A model generated the notes under the pieces. It saw only the letters and a program-made list of their open reading frames with translations. It was not told where the DNA came from and made no database searches. DNA of 64,000 nt from Bryobacterales bacterium KBS 96 (GTDB taxonomy: Bacteria > Acidobacteriota > Terriglobia > Bryobacterales > Bryobacteraceae), in NCBI GenBank assembly GCA_000381625.1, contig KB906767.1, positions 4,951,357-5,015,356 of the forward strand, read 5' to 3'. The stretch's first letter is position 1; every line of letters begins with the position of its first letter. Positions 53,219 to 62,300 of the stretch are shown here, piece after piece. The translations under genes were made by a program, and so were the position numbers.

Positions 53219-53730
53219 TGCAATTGCGCCCTGGTTTTCTTTTCCAATCCATCGCTCCGGCCCGGCGTGGCGGCGCTCGGTTCCGAACCGCTCAATGAGC
53301 GTACATAGGCCACCAGTTGCCAGACTTGAAACTCGGGAATGCGTCCGCCCCAGGTGGGCATGCCGTTCGGCCGGCCCTTCACGATGGTGTCGTAGATGTT
53401 TGCAGGTTGGCTGCCGTAGGTGAAACGGCGGTCCATCAGCGGTGGTCCCATTCCCCCTCCGCCTTGCGCGTGGCACCCCGAGCAGTTATACCAGTCAAAT
53501 AGGCGCTGTCCCTGTGAAATTGCATAAGCATTGCCCTCCGCGGGGCTAGGCATGCCGATCTTCGGCAGCTTGCCTCCGGGCTCGTTCGTGCTTTCGCGCG
53601 CGGCATCATAGAGGCCGCGTTGCGGCGGCTCATTTCGAAGCGTACGGGATTCGCGTTTGCACGAAGATGCCAATGTCGCCAGCACCAGAACGCTGGCGCA
53701 CGCCAACACGCCCTTGGTGACTCGCTTCAT
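53215..53730 (-). CDS. Cytochrome c lipoprotein
   Basis: The 171-residue product starts at ATG 53730, 16 codons into an open frame, because a lipoprotein leader begins there (KRVTKGVLACASVLVLATLASSC, lipobox LASSC). The heme-binding motif CSGCH is at about residue 75, with an axial methionine in NGMPTWGG near 125. It lies between the PQQ dehydrogenase and coxB, so it most likely carries electrons between them at the membrane. Residues before the heme are charged and disordered. Confidence 0.88.
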   Translation of the reverse strand: MKRVTKGVLACASVLVLATLASSCKRESRTLRNEPPQRGLYDAARESTNEPGGKLPKIGMPSPAEGNAYAISQGQRLFDWYNCSGCHAQGGGGMGPPLMDRRFTYGSQPANIYDTIVKGRPNGMPTWGGRIPEFQVWQLVAYVRSLSGSEPSAATPGRSDGLEKKTRAQLQ

Positions 53731-53781
53731 AATCCCGGTGCTTCGAACCACCTGTGAGCAATCCCGGCTTCGGCGCAAATC

Positions 53782-55614
53782 CTAAGGCAAAGAAAACACA
53801 TATAGCGTGCCTCCTCTCGTCGTGTATTTCGGCAAATCGATCATGGCGTTTGTAAAGCCAAGCGCTCCAGTGCCGTCGCGAGTATCCAGGCCACCAGCGA
53901 CTACGGCTCCTGCCCAGCCCCCGACGCCGCTAAGGACGGCGACGTATTGCTTTCCGTCTGGCCCGCGGTACGTCGTTGGTTGCCCGATGATTCCGGAACC
54001 CGTTTTAAATTGCCAGAGCTGCTGGCCAGTTTTCGCGTTGACCGCCTTAAACCAGCCCTCCATTGTGCCGTAGAAAGCCACATCAGTCGTGGTCACAACT
54101 GTGCCGCTCCAAACCGGGAAGCGTTCCTTGATCGTCCAGACGACTTTGCCGGCTACCGGATCCCAGGCAGTGTATTCGCCGCGGTTCCCGCCGGGGCCCG
54201 CGTACATGCGTACCGTGGCGCCGACATACGGGGTGCCCGCGATGTAGTTCGCGGCTGTGGCCGAAACCTCCTGGCACAGATTATTGTGTGGAATGTACAG
54301 CAGGCCCGTCTTGAATGAGAACGCCGACGGTTGCCAGTCCTTGGCGCCCGGCGATGCCGGACAAATGTCGCGAACTGTCTTGCCGAAGCCCGGCGATTTG
54401 GCCTTGACCAGTTGAAGGCGCCCGGTCTTCTTGTCGACCCCCGTGCTTGTAGTGATGTACCCGAACGCCTCGGCCGAAAGCACCTCGCCGGTAGCGCGGT
54501 CCATCATATATACGTACCCGTCGCGATCCGGATGGAGTAGGACTTTTCTTGTCTGTCCGTTTATCGGCAGATCGACCAAGACGTTCTCGTTCACGCCGTC
54601 GTAATCGAAATCATCGTGAGGGCCGATCTGATACGCCCAAATCGCCTCACCGGTTTCGGGCCGCCGCGCAAAGAGGGTACATGACCATTTGTTATCGCCG
54701 GGCCGTTGATCCGGGTTCCAAGGCCCAGGATTCGCTGTGCCGTAATAAATCAGATCCAGTTCCGGGTCGTAGGAAACCCATCCCCAGGCGCCGCCGCCGC
54801 CGATCTTCCAAGCGCCGGGTGGCCATGACGTTACGCCTAAATCCTTGCCGCGGTCCTCATCGTAAAAGGGCTTGAAGTTCGGGCCAATCAGAACGTCGGA
54901 ATCAGGGCCCGCGGCGTACGCCCGCCACGCAATCTTCCCGGTCTTCGCATCCAGGCCGGTTAACCATCCCCGAACCCCCATCTCGCCTCCGCTGTTACCA
55001 ACAATCACCCGATCTTTTACAACTAGCGGCACCATCGTCATGGTCTGGCCCTTGTTGATGTCGCCGAGCTGCGTCTTCCAGACTTGGCGGCCTGTTTGGG
55101 CATCCACCGCTACTGTGTAGTTGTCCAGCGTGTTGTAAAACAGCTTGCCGGCGGAATAAGCAGCGCCACGGTTGACCACGTCGCAACATGCAACTCCTTG
55201 CGACGACGGATCGACACCTGGCTTATATACCCACTTCAGCGCTCCATTTTGCGTAAGGTCCAGAGCGTATAGATAATTCGGATAGGGAGTCACGATGTAC
55301 ATCGTGGAGCCGACTACCAGCGGCGCAGCTTCTTCGCCTCGCGTCATACCGGTCGAGAATGTCCAAGCCACCTTCAAATTTCGAACGTTTTGAGTGTCGA
55401 TTTGATCGAGCCCGCTAAAACGGGTAGCGTCGTAATTCTCGGATGGCATCACCCATTGGCCATCCTCCGGCTGCGGCGAATGAAGGTTGCTGGCCGTGGG
55501 AGCGCCTCCATGCTTCGGTGTTTGCATCGGAGCGGTCGAACGCTCGGCGCACGCTTGCAGCCAGCAGCACAGGAGAGAGATGGCAAAGAGCCTCCACATC
55601 GTATTCACATTCAC
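53782..55614 (-). CDS. PQQ-dependent alcohol dehydrogenase, lanthanide-type active site
   Basis: The 610-residue protein has a lipoprotein-like leader (AISLLCCWLQAC). An eight-bladed PQQ propeller follows, with the landmarks of methanol/ethanol dehydrogenases: the vicinal disulfide GVACCDVVNRG near 140, the metal-ligand Glu in GGEMGVRGWL near 210, Asn in TANPGPWN near 290, and the catalytic Asp in DDFDYDGVNE near 345. The Asp two residues after the catalytic one (D-Y-D) is the extra ligand that marks lanthanide-dependent XoxF/ExaF-type enzymes; calcium types have Ala there. It oxidises an alcohol and passes electrons to the following cytochrome. Length is in the usual range. Confidence 0.9.
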   Translation of the reverse strand: MNVNTMWRLFAISLLCCWLQACAERSTAPMQTPKHGGAPTASNLHSPQPEDGQWVMPSENYDATRFSGLDQIDTQNVRNLKVAWTFSTGMTRGEEAAPLVVGSTMYIVTPYPNYLYALDLTQNGALKWVYKPGVDPSSQGVACCDVVNRGAAYSAGKLFYNTLDNYTVAVDAQTGRQVWKTQLGDINKGQTMTMVPLVVKDRVIVGNSGGEMGVRGWLTGLDAKTGKIAWRAYAAGPDSDVLIGPNFKPFYDEDRGKDLGVTSWPPGAWKIGGGGAWGWVSYDPELDLIYYGTANPGPWNPDQRPGDNKWSCTLFARRPETGEAIWAYQIGPHDDFDYDGVNENVLVDLPINGQTRKVLLHPDRDGYVYMMDRATGEVLSAEAFGYITTSTGVDKKTGRLQLVKAKSPGFGKTVRDICPASPGAKDWQPSAFSFKTGLLYIPHNNLCQEVSATAANYIAGTPYVGATVRMYAGPGGNRGEYTAWDPVAGKVVWTIKERFPVWSGTVVTTTDVAFYGTMEGWFKAVNAKTGQQLWQFKTGSGIIGQPTTYRGPDGKQYVAVLSGVGGWAGAVVAGGLDTRDGTGALGFTNAMIDLPKYTTRGGTLYVFSLP

Positions 55615-55766
55615 CCGTCCAATAGATATAGAGGGCGAATCTTTAGCAACACAGCGAAAGTTCCCAGGCGCCCTGTGGAAACACGAGGCCGCCTATACAA
55701 TTTCCGCTGAACGATTAACTAATGGCGGTAGAACTGCCGGGCCGTACCGGAGGGACTTCTCGAAGA

Positions 55767-56711
55767 TCAGCTGAGCCGCCGGCGTAAGCGGAAATCGACC
55801 GGAATTAACTTGCCGACGTTGTCGTCGGGAACTGTCGGTGCAATCTCGCGCCACTTGCGGCTGCCGGGAGTATGTGTGTTCGCAAATACAAGTTCATCTT
55901 TGAGGATGGCGCCATCCACCAGAATTTCGTTCCATGCGGCACGTCGCATGAACGGCCGGTCTTCGTTGTCCCGGAAAACATCTTGGACGACAACCTCGAT
56001 GCCAATGCTATTTTTCAGTTTCTCGGCCCAGCGATCCTCTAGTGCGTGGAACGTGCCATTTTCATTTGCGATTTTGTTCTGCGCCGTCAAATTCTCGACG
56101 CCGCCAGGTCCACCGAACTGATTTCCGATAAGGTGTCCGGCATCGTCGCCGGTTCGGCGTGAGACGCGCCGCTGGGAGTTGCGGTCGCGCTGCTGTTTGA
56201 CTTTGCCGGGCACGCCAAGCCGGCCGTTTGCTTCCACGTAGTGATATGCGCCCTCCTGGAACGGAGCGGGAAACTGGAACTGATCCGTTACGTCCGCTTT
56301 GATGTATTTCGTCGCCGGCGGCCGGTTCAAGCGAGCGCGTTCCATTAATAGCGAGAGCCTCTGACGCAATGAATCCACTTCGGTGCTGCCATAATCCGGC
56401 AGCAGTTGCAGGGTCAGAAAAAGGTTTGCAAGGAACGGGCGAATGCCTCCGGTAAACGCGGGGTCTGCCTGGGACTTCATCACCAGACGCGCGAAGAGCG
56501 CTTTGAAGCCGATGAAGCTATGGGTGTGAGCGAGTTCGCCCACGTAGGGAATCCGGCCGTCCCCGGCTTCTACCCTCGCCAGCCAGGCGCCTTGTTTCAG
56601 TGCCTCGGCACTTTGCGTATCGGTCACGTCCGGCGGAGGCTGAAATCCGGCGATTTCATGGCAAAAGAGCAGTAGATCGTGCAACGGCGAATTGGAATTG
56701 GATAGCGGCAT
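55767..56711 (-). CDS. DNA/RNA non-specific endonuclease-domain protein
   Basis: The 314-residue product has a nuclease domain at ~185-285: RRTGDDAGHLIGNQFGGPGG (the DxGHLIG-type histidine motif), then NLTAQNKIANENGTFHALEDRW with the metal-binding Asn region. This matches the Endonuclease_NS_2 group found in secreted and polymorphic toxins. The N-terminal ~170 residues are alpha-helical and unrecognised (DLLLFCHEIAGFQ, IGFKALFARLVMKSQADPAF). No signal peptide, no immunity-like small gene downstream. Next to it, the IS110 element and an N-acetylmuramidase follow. A role as an effector or as a repair/defence nuclease cannot be decided. Confidence 0.75.
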   Translation of the reverse strand: MPLSNSNSPLHDLLLFCHEIAGFQPPPDVTDTQSAEALKQGAWLARVEAGDGRIPYVGELAHTHSFIGFKALFARLVMKSQADPAFTGGIRPFLANLFLTLQLLPDYGSTEVDSLRQRLSLLMERARLNRPPATKYIKADVTDQFQFPAPFQEGAYHYVEANGRLGVPGKVKQQRDRNSQRRVSRRTGDDAGHLIGNQFGGPGGVENLTAQNKIANENGTFHALEDRWAEKLKNSIGIEVVVQDVFRDNEDRPFMRRAAWNEILVDGAILKDELVFANTHTPGSRKWREIAPTVPDDNVGKLIPVDFRLRRRLS

Positions 56712-56799
56712 GCAATTGGCTTCGGTATGGGTCGCCTAACACGTTGCAATTCCTCGTCCATTTACACGCCATCAAAATCGCCAGAGGCTCCACTTTGTT

Positions 56800-56935
56800 G
56801 TTCCACCCTGCGCGTCCCGGCCACATTCACAAACGGACTCTCAGGCGCCAGACCACAACCGGCGTCAATTCGCCAGCGGTCCTCCAGCTTCTCTCTGTTT
56901 TCATCCTTCGTTGTGCCCGCCCCTGTGCGGCCATG
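56800..56935. repeat. Imperfect direct repeat flanking the IS110, left copy
   Basis: From 56812 the copy matches 58340 onwards: 23 of the first 25 bases agree (GCGTCCCGGCCACATTC vs GCGTCCCAGCCAGATTC start), GCGCCAGACC recurs at the same distance, and GTTTTCATC recurs with a 5-base shift. Overall similarity extends over about 130 bp on the same strand. Confidence 0.75.
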
Positions 56936-56976
56936 ATCGTTCCTTAGAAAACATCCCTGGGCTAGGTGGATACGGT

Positions 56977-58233
56977 TCAACCACTTAAGTCTTTGAGAGC
57001 GATATAAGGAGTTGCCGGAATTTGAACCTGGATGCCGAGGGCTTCGAGCCTATGAATAAGCCGTTTAGCGGTACGGGCCGGATTGAGGCGATCGAAGTAA
57101 TCATCCCCGGGGTCCCGATAAGGCTGTTGGTGGCGTAGCAGATGATAAGCAATCAGCAGGATCTTGTGGGCCGTTGCCACGATCGCCTTAGCCCAGCCAC
57201 GCCTGGCTTTGACGCGGTGAAAGAAGGCCCGTAAGTAACCCTGCTTGCAGTGCGAGGCGGCCCAAGCGGCCTGCGTCAGCACACGCCGAAGCGTGCGATT
57301 TCCTTTGCGGCAGCGGGTGCTCTTTTGCTGACCGGCGCTCTCGTTCTCTCCGGGAACGAGCCCGGCCCAACTGGCACAATGATCGGCATCGGGAAATACG
57401 GTGACGTCCGCGCCTAATTCGGCAATCAAGTGCCAAGCTACGAGCTGGTCGACACCGGGAATGGTGACCAACCGTTCGATGTCAGCTGCGTAAGGGATCA
57501 TTTGCTGCGCCACGCGTTGTTCAAATAGCTTGATCTCAGCCGTCAGAAACTGATGGTGCCGGTACAGGGATTCCAGCATGCTTCGATGAAACTCACTGAA
57601 ATAGCCCTTCAGCGATTCCTTCACCAGCTTCTCTTTCTTACGCAGACGCCCACGCACCTTCCAGCTCAGAATCTCGGGCGAGTCTTCGCCTCGAATCAGG
57701 GCCTCGATAATGCCTCGGCCGGTCACTCCCATCAAATCGGTCACTACAGAGGAGAGCTTCAAGCTGGCGGTCTCAAATAAATCTCGAATCTGGTTGTGCA
57801 GTTCATTACGCTGTTCCAGCAACGCGATGCGATGCCGTAGTAACACCCGCAACTGGCGAATCTCCGGCGGCGGCACGAAGCTGGCGTCCAGCCGTCCATC
57901 TTGTAGAAATTCGGCAATCCGTTGCGCATCCCGCCCGTCGCTCTTGCGCCCTTGCAGCGCTTTGACCTGTACCGGATTCACCAGCAACAGCCGGAATCCC
58001 TGGTCCTCCAATACATTCCACAGTGGCCGCCAATAAACCCCGGTGGACTCCATTGCAATCTCGTTCACCCGGAGTTGCCTAAGCCAAACCCGCAACCGGA
58101 TCAAATCGTTGCGGAAGCTGCCGTACGTCTTCCGTATTGCCTTGCCTGCTTCCCCCACGGCCGGCAGCACACATATCACAATGCTGTCCTTGTGAACATC
58201 CATGCCGCAACAGCGGCGGTATCCTTCTTTCAT
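56977..58233 (-). CDS. IS110-family transposase (DEDD)
   Basis: The 418-residue transposase has the RuvC-like DEDD domain at the N-terminus (GMDVHKDSIVICVLP with the first Asp; AMESTGVYW with Glu near 60; GRKSDGRDAQRIAEFL with the Asp pair near 100) and the Transposase_20 domain at ~270-340 (LVTIPGVDQLVAWHLIAE; the catalytic-serine segment GENESAGQQKS). IS110 elements insert via bridge RNAs and typically lack terminal inverted repeats. The gene is intact. It lies between the endonuclease and the N-acetylmuramidase genes. Confidence 0.95.
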   Translation of the reverse strand: MKEGYRRCCGMDVHKDSIVICVLPAVGEAGKAIRKTYGSFRNDLIRLRVWLRQLRVNEIAMESTGVYWRPLWNVLEDQGFRLLLVNPVQVKALQGRKSDGRDAQRIAEFLQDGRLDASFVPPPEIRQLRVLLRHRIALLEQRNELHNQIRDLFETASLKLSSVVTDLMGVTGRGIIEALIRGEDSPEILSWKVRGRLRKKEKLVKESLKGYFSEFHRSMLESLYRHHQFLTAEIKLFEQRVAQQMIPYAADIERLVTIPGVDQLVAWHLIAELGADVTVFPDADHCASWAGLVPGENESAGQQKSTRCRKGNRTLRRVLTQAAWAASHCKQGYLRAFFHRVKARRGWAKAIVATAHKILLIAYHLLRHQQPYRDPGDDYFDRLNPARTAKRLIHRLEALGIQVQIPATPYIALKDLSG

Positions 58234-58242
58234 CGTTGTCGT

Positions 58243-58316
58243 CTCCTGCCGCTAGGCGAAGAACGCTAAAAGTAAAACGGTCATTCCTTACCGGGCTTCC
58301 CACCTTGCGGCAGGAG
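58243..58316 (-). ncRNA. Candidate IS110 bridge RNA stem
   Basis: The stem CTCCTGCCGC/GCGGCAGGAG lies 10 bases upstream of the transposase start, where bridge (seek) RNAs of IS110-group elements are encoded. The internal loop is where target- and donor-binding guides would lie; these cannot be assigned from one copy. Function is inferred from position and family. Confidence 0.35.
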
Positions 58317-58327
58317 CCGCACTCTTC

Positions 58328-58460
58328 TATTCCCAAAACGCGTCCCAGCCAGATTCACAAACGGCCTTAACCGCGCCAGACCGGTCCCGGCTTAAGTCGC
58401 CCGCGGCACTTCCCACTCTCCCTCACCACGTTTTCATCTCCTTCTGTGGCCCCGCCATTG
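58328..58460. repeat. Imperfect direct repeat flanking the IS110, right copy
   Basis: Partner of 56800-56935. Best block 58340-58364 (23/25 identical), with GCGCCAGACC at 58373-58382 and GTTTTCATC at 58430-58438. Confidence 0.75.
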
Positions 58461-58560
58461 TGATTCACAACTGAATCGATCTTGTTTTCCCTCAAGATTT
58501 CAGTGATTTAACCGATAATGCAGCGTTAGAGGAATCTTGCCGGGACGATAATTGCACGTG

Positions 58561-59331
58561 ATGTTCCTAAAAGACGATAGCGATCTGATGGCGACGCCAC
58601 TTCCTGGCGAACCGGCCGCGCAGGCAGTCGTACGGGGTGATAACGTCGCGGCAGCAGTAACCGCGCTATACAAGCGGCTTGGAGGTCTGCTTGAAGCCCT
58701 TGCATCGAAAACCGGTGTTGACGCCGCGACGGTCATTGCCATCTGGCTGGTCGAAAGCGGCGGACGGCCGTTTATCGCGAAGCGCGCCTGCATCCGCTTC
58801 GAGGTTCACCAGCTTTTCGAACGTTGGGGCAAGCGCAACCGCCAGCAATTCGATGCTCACTTCCGTTTCGGTGGCCACAATCTTCAGGCGGGGAGACCCT
58901 GGGAGAACCAGGAATTTCGCACTGAGGACCCCGGAGCATTTAGCGCCGTCCACCACAACCAGAATTCCGAGTATGCCGCGTTAACGCTCGCTCAGGTCCT
59001 CGCCGGAGATGAGATCGCGTTGAGTTGCGCGAGTATCGGAGGATCGCAAATCCTCATCGGGTCTTATTCCTGGCTAGGATACGAAAGCGCCCGCCAGATG
59101 TACGACAGTTTCCAGGAATCGGAGCGGTCTCATGTGCTCGGCTTTTTCGATTTTTGCCACGCCAAGCCCGCGCCGCGCGTCGGCGATCTCGTCCGCTATC
59201 TGCAAGGTCGCGACTGGCTCAATTTTGCGAAATTCTACAACGGCCCAGGTCAGATTCAGGAATACGCGCGCCGAGTTGAAATCTACCGCGAAGCCGCTGC
59301 CGTGTTGTTAGGCCGGAAAGACGCGGCGTGA
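58561..59331 (+). CDS. N-acetylmuramidase-domain protein (DUF3380)
   Basis: The 256-residue protein starts at ATG 58561 (TTG or GTG up to three codons earlier are possible). After a short N-terminal linker, residues ~70-245 form the N-acetylmuramidase domain (PF11860): IAIWLVESGGRPF with the catalytic Glu near 65, IRFEVHQLFERW, HHNQNSEYAALTLAQ, GGSQILIGSYSWLGYESARQMYDSF, and FAKFYNGPGQ near 225. It cleaves peptidoglycan. No signal peptide is seen, as in phage endolysins or injected effectors. It directly follows an IS110 element and faces the third TonB receptor, whose stop is 27 bp away. Confidence 0.85.
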   Translation: MFLKDDSDLMATPLPGEPAAQAVVRGDNVAAAVTALYKRLGGLLEALASKTGVDAATVIAIWLVESGGRPFIAKRACIRFEVHQLFERWGKRNRQQFDAHFRFGGHNLQAGRPWENQEFRTEDPGAFSAVHHNQNSEYAALTLAQVLAGDEIALSCASIGGSQILIGSYSWLGYESARQMYDSFQESERSHVLGFFDFCHAKPAPRVGDLVRYLQGRDWLNFAKFYNGPGQIQEYARRVEIYREAAAVLLGRKDAA

Positions 59332-59358
59332 TGAAATTCGGCGGCGTCAATAGTATGC

Positions 59359-62300
59359 CTAAAAATGCAGCTTCAGCGCGAACTGTAGAATGCGCGGATC
59401 GCCGGCGCTGGTGATCCGCCCGAAAGTAGACGAGTTCAGGCTCGTGTTGGGATTGTTGAAGTTCGTGTGGTTGATCACATTGAAGCCTTCCGCGCGCGCC
59501 TCCAGATGAAAACGCTCAGTCAGCGAGAACAGGCGGCTCAACGAGACATCGAGGTTGACCTGGCCCGGGCCGCGCAGTGTGTCGCGTCCCAAATTGCCGA
59601 AAGTTCCGGTCGCATTTTGCGCGAACGCTTTCGAATTGATCCATTGCAAGTTCGGGCCGATCGAAGACGGGTACAGCGCGGAGCCGTCGACCAGATTCGG
59701 CCGGTCCAATCCTTCACCGGTGAGTGAGTTGTCCTTACCGCTGGTGATATTGAGCGCCGATCCGCTTGACACTCGCAGCAGCGGAGCAATGCGCCAGTTC
59801 CCGAAGATATGTCCGGCGACGCCATTCGCGTGAATCGGGCTGATTGCCACGCCCGAGAGATTGAAGATGTGCCGAATATCGAAGTTACAGTCGCCGCGGT
59901 CCGCCGAGCGATCGTATGGATTCTGATAGTACGCTCCTCTCAGGTCGCCGTTGAAATCGCCTTCACTGATGCAATGCGACCAGGTGTAGTTCGCGAGCAC
60001 GGTGAAATTCCCGCTGAATCGGTGCTGCACCGAAACGAGCATGCCGTTATAGTTTGCGTTTGCGCCGTCATCGGCGAGTGCAACCTGACCAAGGTATTGG
60101 CCCTCGCTCGGGCTTTCGAGATAGAGAGCCCGGCGCTGCGCGGTATTGGCAGTGGACGAGCAAGGCTTTCCATTGCAGGCCCCGGGAATGTAGACGGCCG
60201 GGTTGATGTCGTCCGTCAACCACAGATGCGAGGTCTTGTTTCCCATATACGAAATGGTGGCCAGCCAGTTGTTCGAGAACTGGCGCTGATAACTCATATT
60301 CCAATTGGTCACGTAGGTGGACTTCAGATTCGGCGGAAGGACCGCATAGAAAGCCTGAGTGGGGAATGTGACATCGGAAGGCGGGGGAACGGCTCCGGGA
60401 AACGGATTGCCGCCCGGATAACCAGCCCAGGGATCGTTGAACGGTCCAGCCGTGGTCAAGTCGATTTCATTGACGTATGGCGGATTCGACATTAACCGCT
60501 GCGCGAACCAGACCATTCCTGAGTCATAGAGAATCGCGCCGCCGACACGGATCGTTTGTTTGCCATCGCCCTTTGGGTCGAACACGACGCCGAGGCGTGG
60601 AGCAAAGTTTGTGAACTTGTCGTGCGTAAATGCCTTGGGAATTCCGGGATCGCCGTAGTAGAACATGCCGGCAGGCGCGTTCGTAAAGACGCCGCTTTTC
60701 TGGTTATTTAGAAATGCCTGTTGATTGAATGCACTGCCGCGGCCGAAGTAATCCTGCGGAAAAAGCATCGGCTCCCAGCGCAGGCCGACGTTTACCGTCA
60801 GACGGGAATTCACGTGAATGACGTCCTGCGCATATACGCCAGGAATGCTTTCCCGCATGCTAACCAACTGCGCCCGGCTCTGGCTGAACGCATAGGCGCT
60901 GCCATTGTTGCTTACCAGGCCTACTAGAAAATCCGCCATTGGGTCTCCGGTGTACAGACCACCGAAATTAAAGTTTCCGTTCTGCAGATAGCCGCTTAGG
61001 GTGTTGTTTTGGGTTCGAATGAAATCGACGCCGAAGGATATCGAATGGCGGCCATGGATAATGTCCACGTCGTCCGCAAACTGGAACGTATTGACGTTGA
61101 AGTGTCCCGGCGCGCAGGTTCCGCAGCCGACATTAAAAGCGTTCGCGACGCCAATACGCATATCATCCGGAACGGCGACCGCAAGATTGACGCCGAGGTC
61201 CGTTACATTGATGTCCTGAGGATTCGGTCCGCGGTCATCGCGGCGTCTCGTGAACGTTGCGTGGAACGAGTTCAGCGTGGCGGGCCCGAATGAGTATGTA
61301 TCGCCCAACGTGAACGATTGAGCGCGCTCCAGGTTGCCTGGACTCGTCGTGACCAGGATATTTGCCGGATCCCAAACCGCCGGGTTCCGGTAATCCACGA
61401 CAAAGTAGCGGCCATAGATGGAATGCTTCTGGTTCCGCACCCAATCGATGCGTCCAATCCATTGGTCTTCATCGCCGGTGGTGGGAATGCCGTAAGTGAC
61501 GCGCCCGCACGGGTCCGACGTGCTTGGGATGTAACTCATCAGCTTTAAAGAAGCGGGGTTGAAATAGCTCGTCGGAACCTGGTTGTTTGGGAATGGCGTG
61601 TTTGGCGACGGCGCGAAAGGATTCAGCAGCATCCGCGCCTTATGGCTCGAAACGCACGTGGCCGAATCCAGGGTGCTGAAGTCGCCGGCAAGCGCCGCGG
61701 GCGTGGGTACGAAACTTGTTGTCGAAGGCGGATTCTGGCGGTTTCGAGTGCCCTGGTATCCGGCGAAGAAAAATAATTTATCCTTGATGATCCTCCCGCC
61801 TACTGTGCCGCCGTACTGATTGCGCTTCAAACTGTCATGTGTCGTGCCGAAATAGTTCCGCGCGTTCACGTCGCCGTTGCGGAGATATTCGAAAAGATCG
61901 CCATGCCACTGGTTTGATCCCGACTTGGTGACGATGTTCACGGCTCCGCCGGGGTGCAAGCCGTTTCGCGCCGGTAGAGTGCTGGTTTCAACACTGAACT
62001 CTTGCAGGGCATCGGGGAAGGGAAATGGCAGATTCACGTTTGAAAACGTGTCGTTATTGTCGCCGCCGTCCAACAGATAATTGGTGCCGTTTGCCTGCCC
62101 GCCTGCAATGGAAATCGTTGTGGAAGTATAGAAATTCTTGCTGCCGGACATGTCGCCTCCGGGGGCCGTGGCGGCCGCTCCCGAGAGCAGCACAAGGCTT
62201 GTGGCTTGCCGCCCGTTGAGCGGCAGGTCATTGATGCGGCGCTCGTCGATCACCTGGGAAACCGAAGTGTCCTGTGTCTGCACCATTGAGGCGCTCGCTT

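Larger units (their letters stand above)
56977..58400 (-). mobile_element. IS110-family insertion sequence (approximate limits)
   Basis: Defined by the transposase gene plus its 5' non-coding region, which on IS110-group elements encodes the bridge RNA. The exact ends are not readable because this family lacks terminal inverted repeats. Imperfect direct repeats at 56800-56935 and 58328-58460 bracket the element. Confidence 0.7.
58234..58551. other. 318-bp non-coding region upstream of the IS110 transposase; candidate bridge RNA
   Basis: The gap contains a 10-bp perfect inverted repeat CTCCTGCCGC (58243-58252) / GCGGCAGGAG (58307-58316) with a 54-base loop on the transposase side, then the right direct-repeat copy, then featureless sequence up to the muramidase gene. 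No gene is seen. IS110-group elements have their bridge RNA in this position. Confidence 0.5.
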
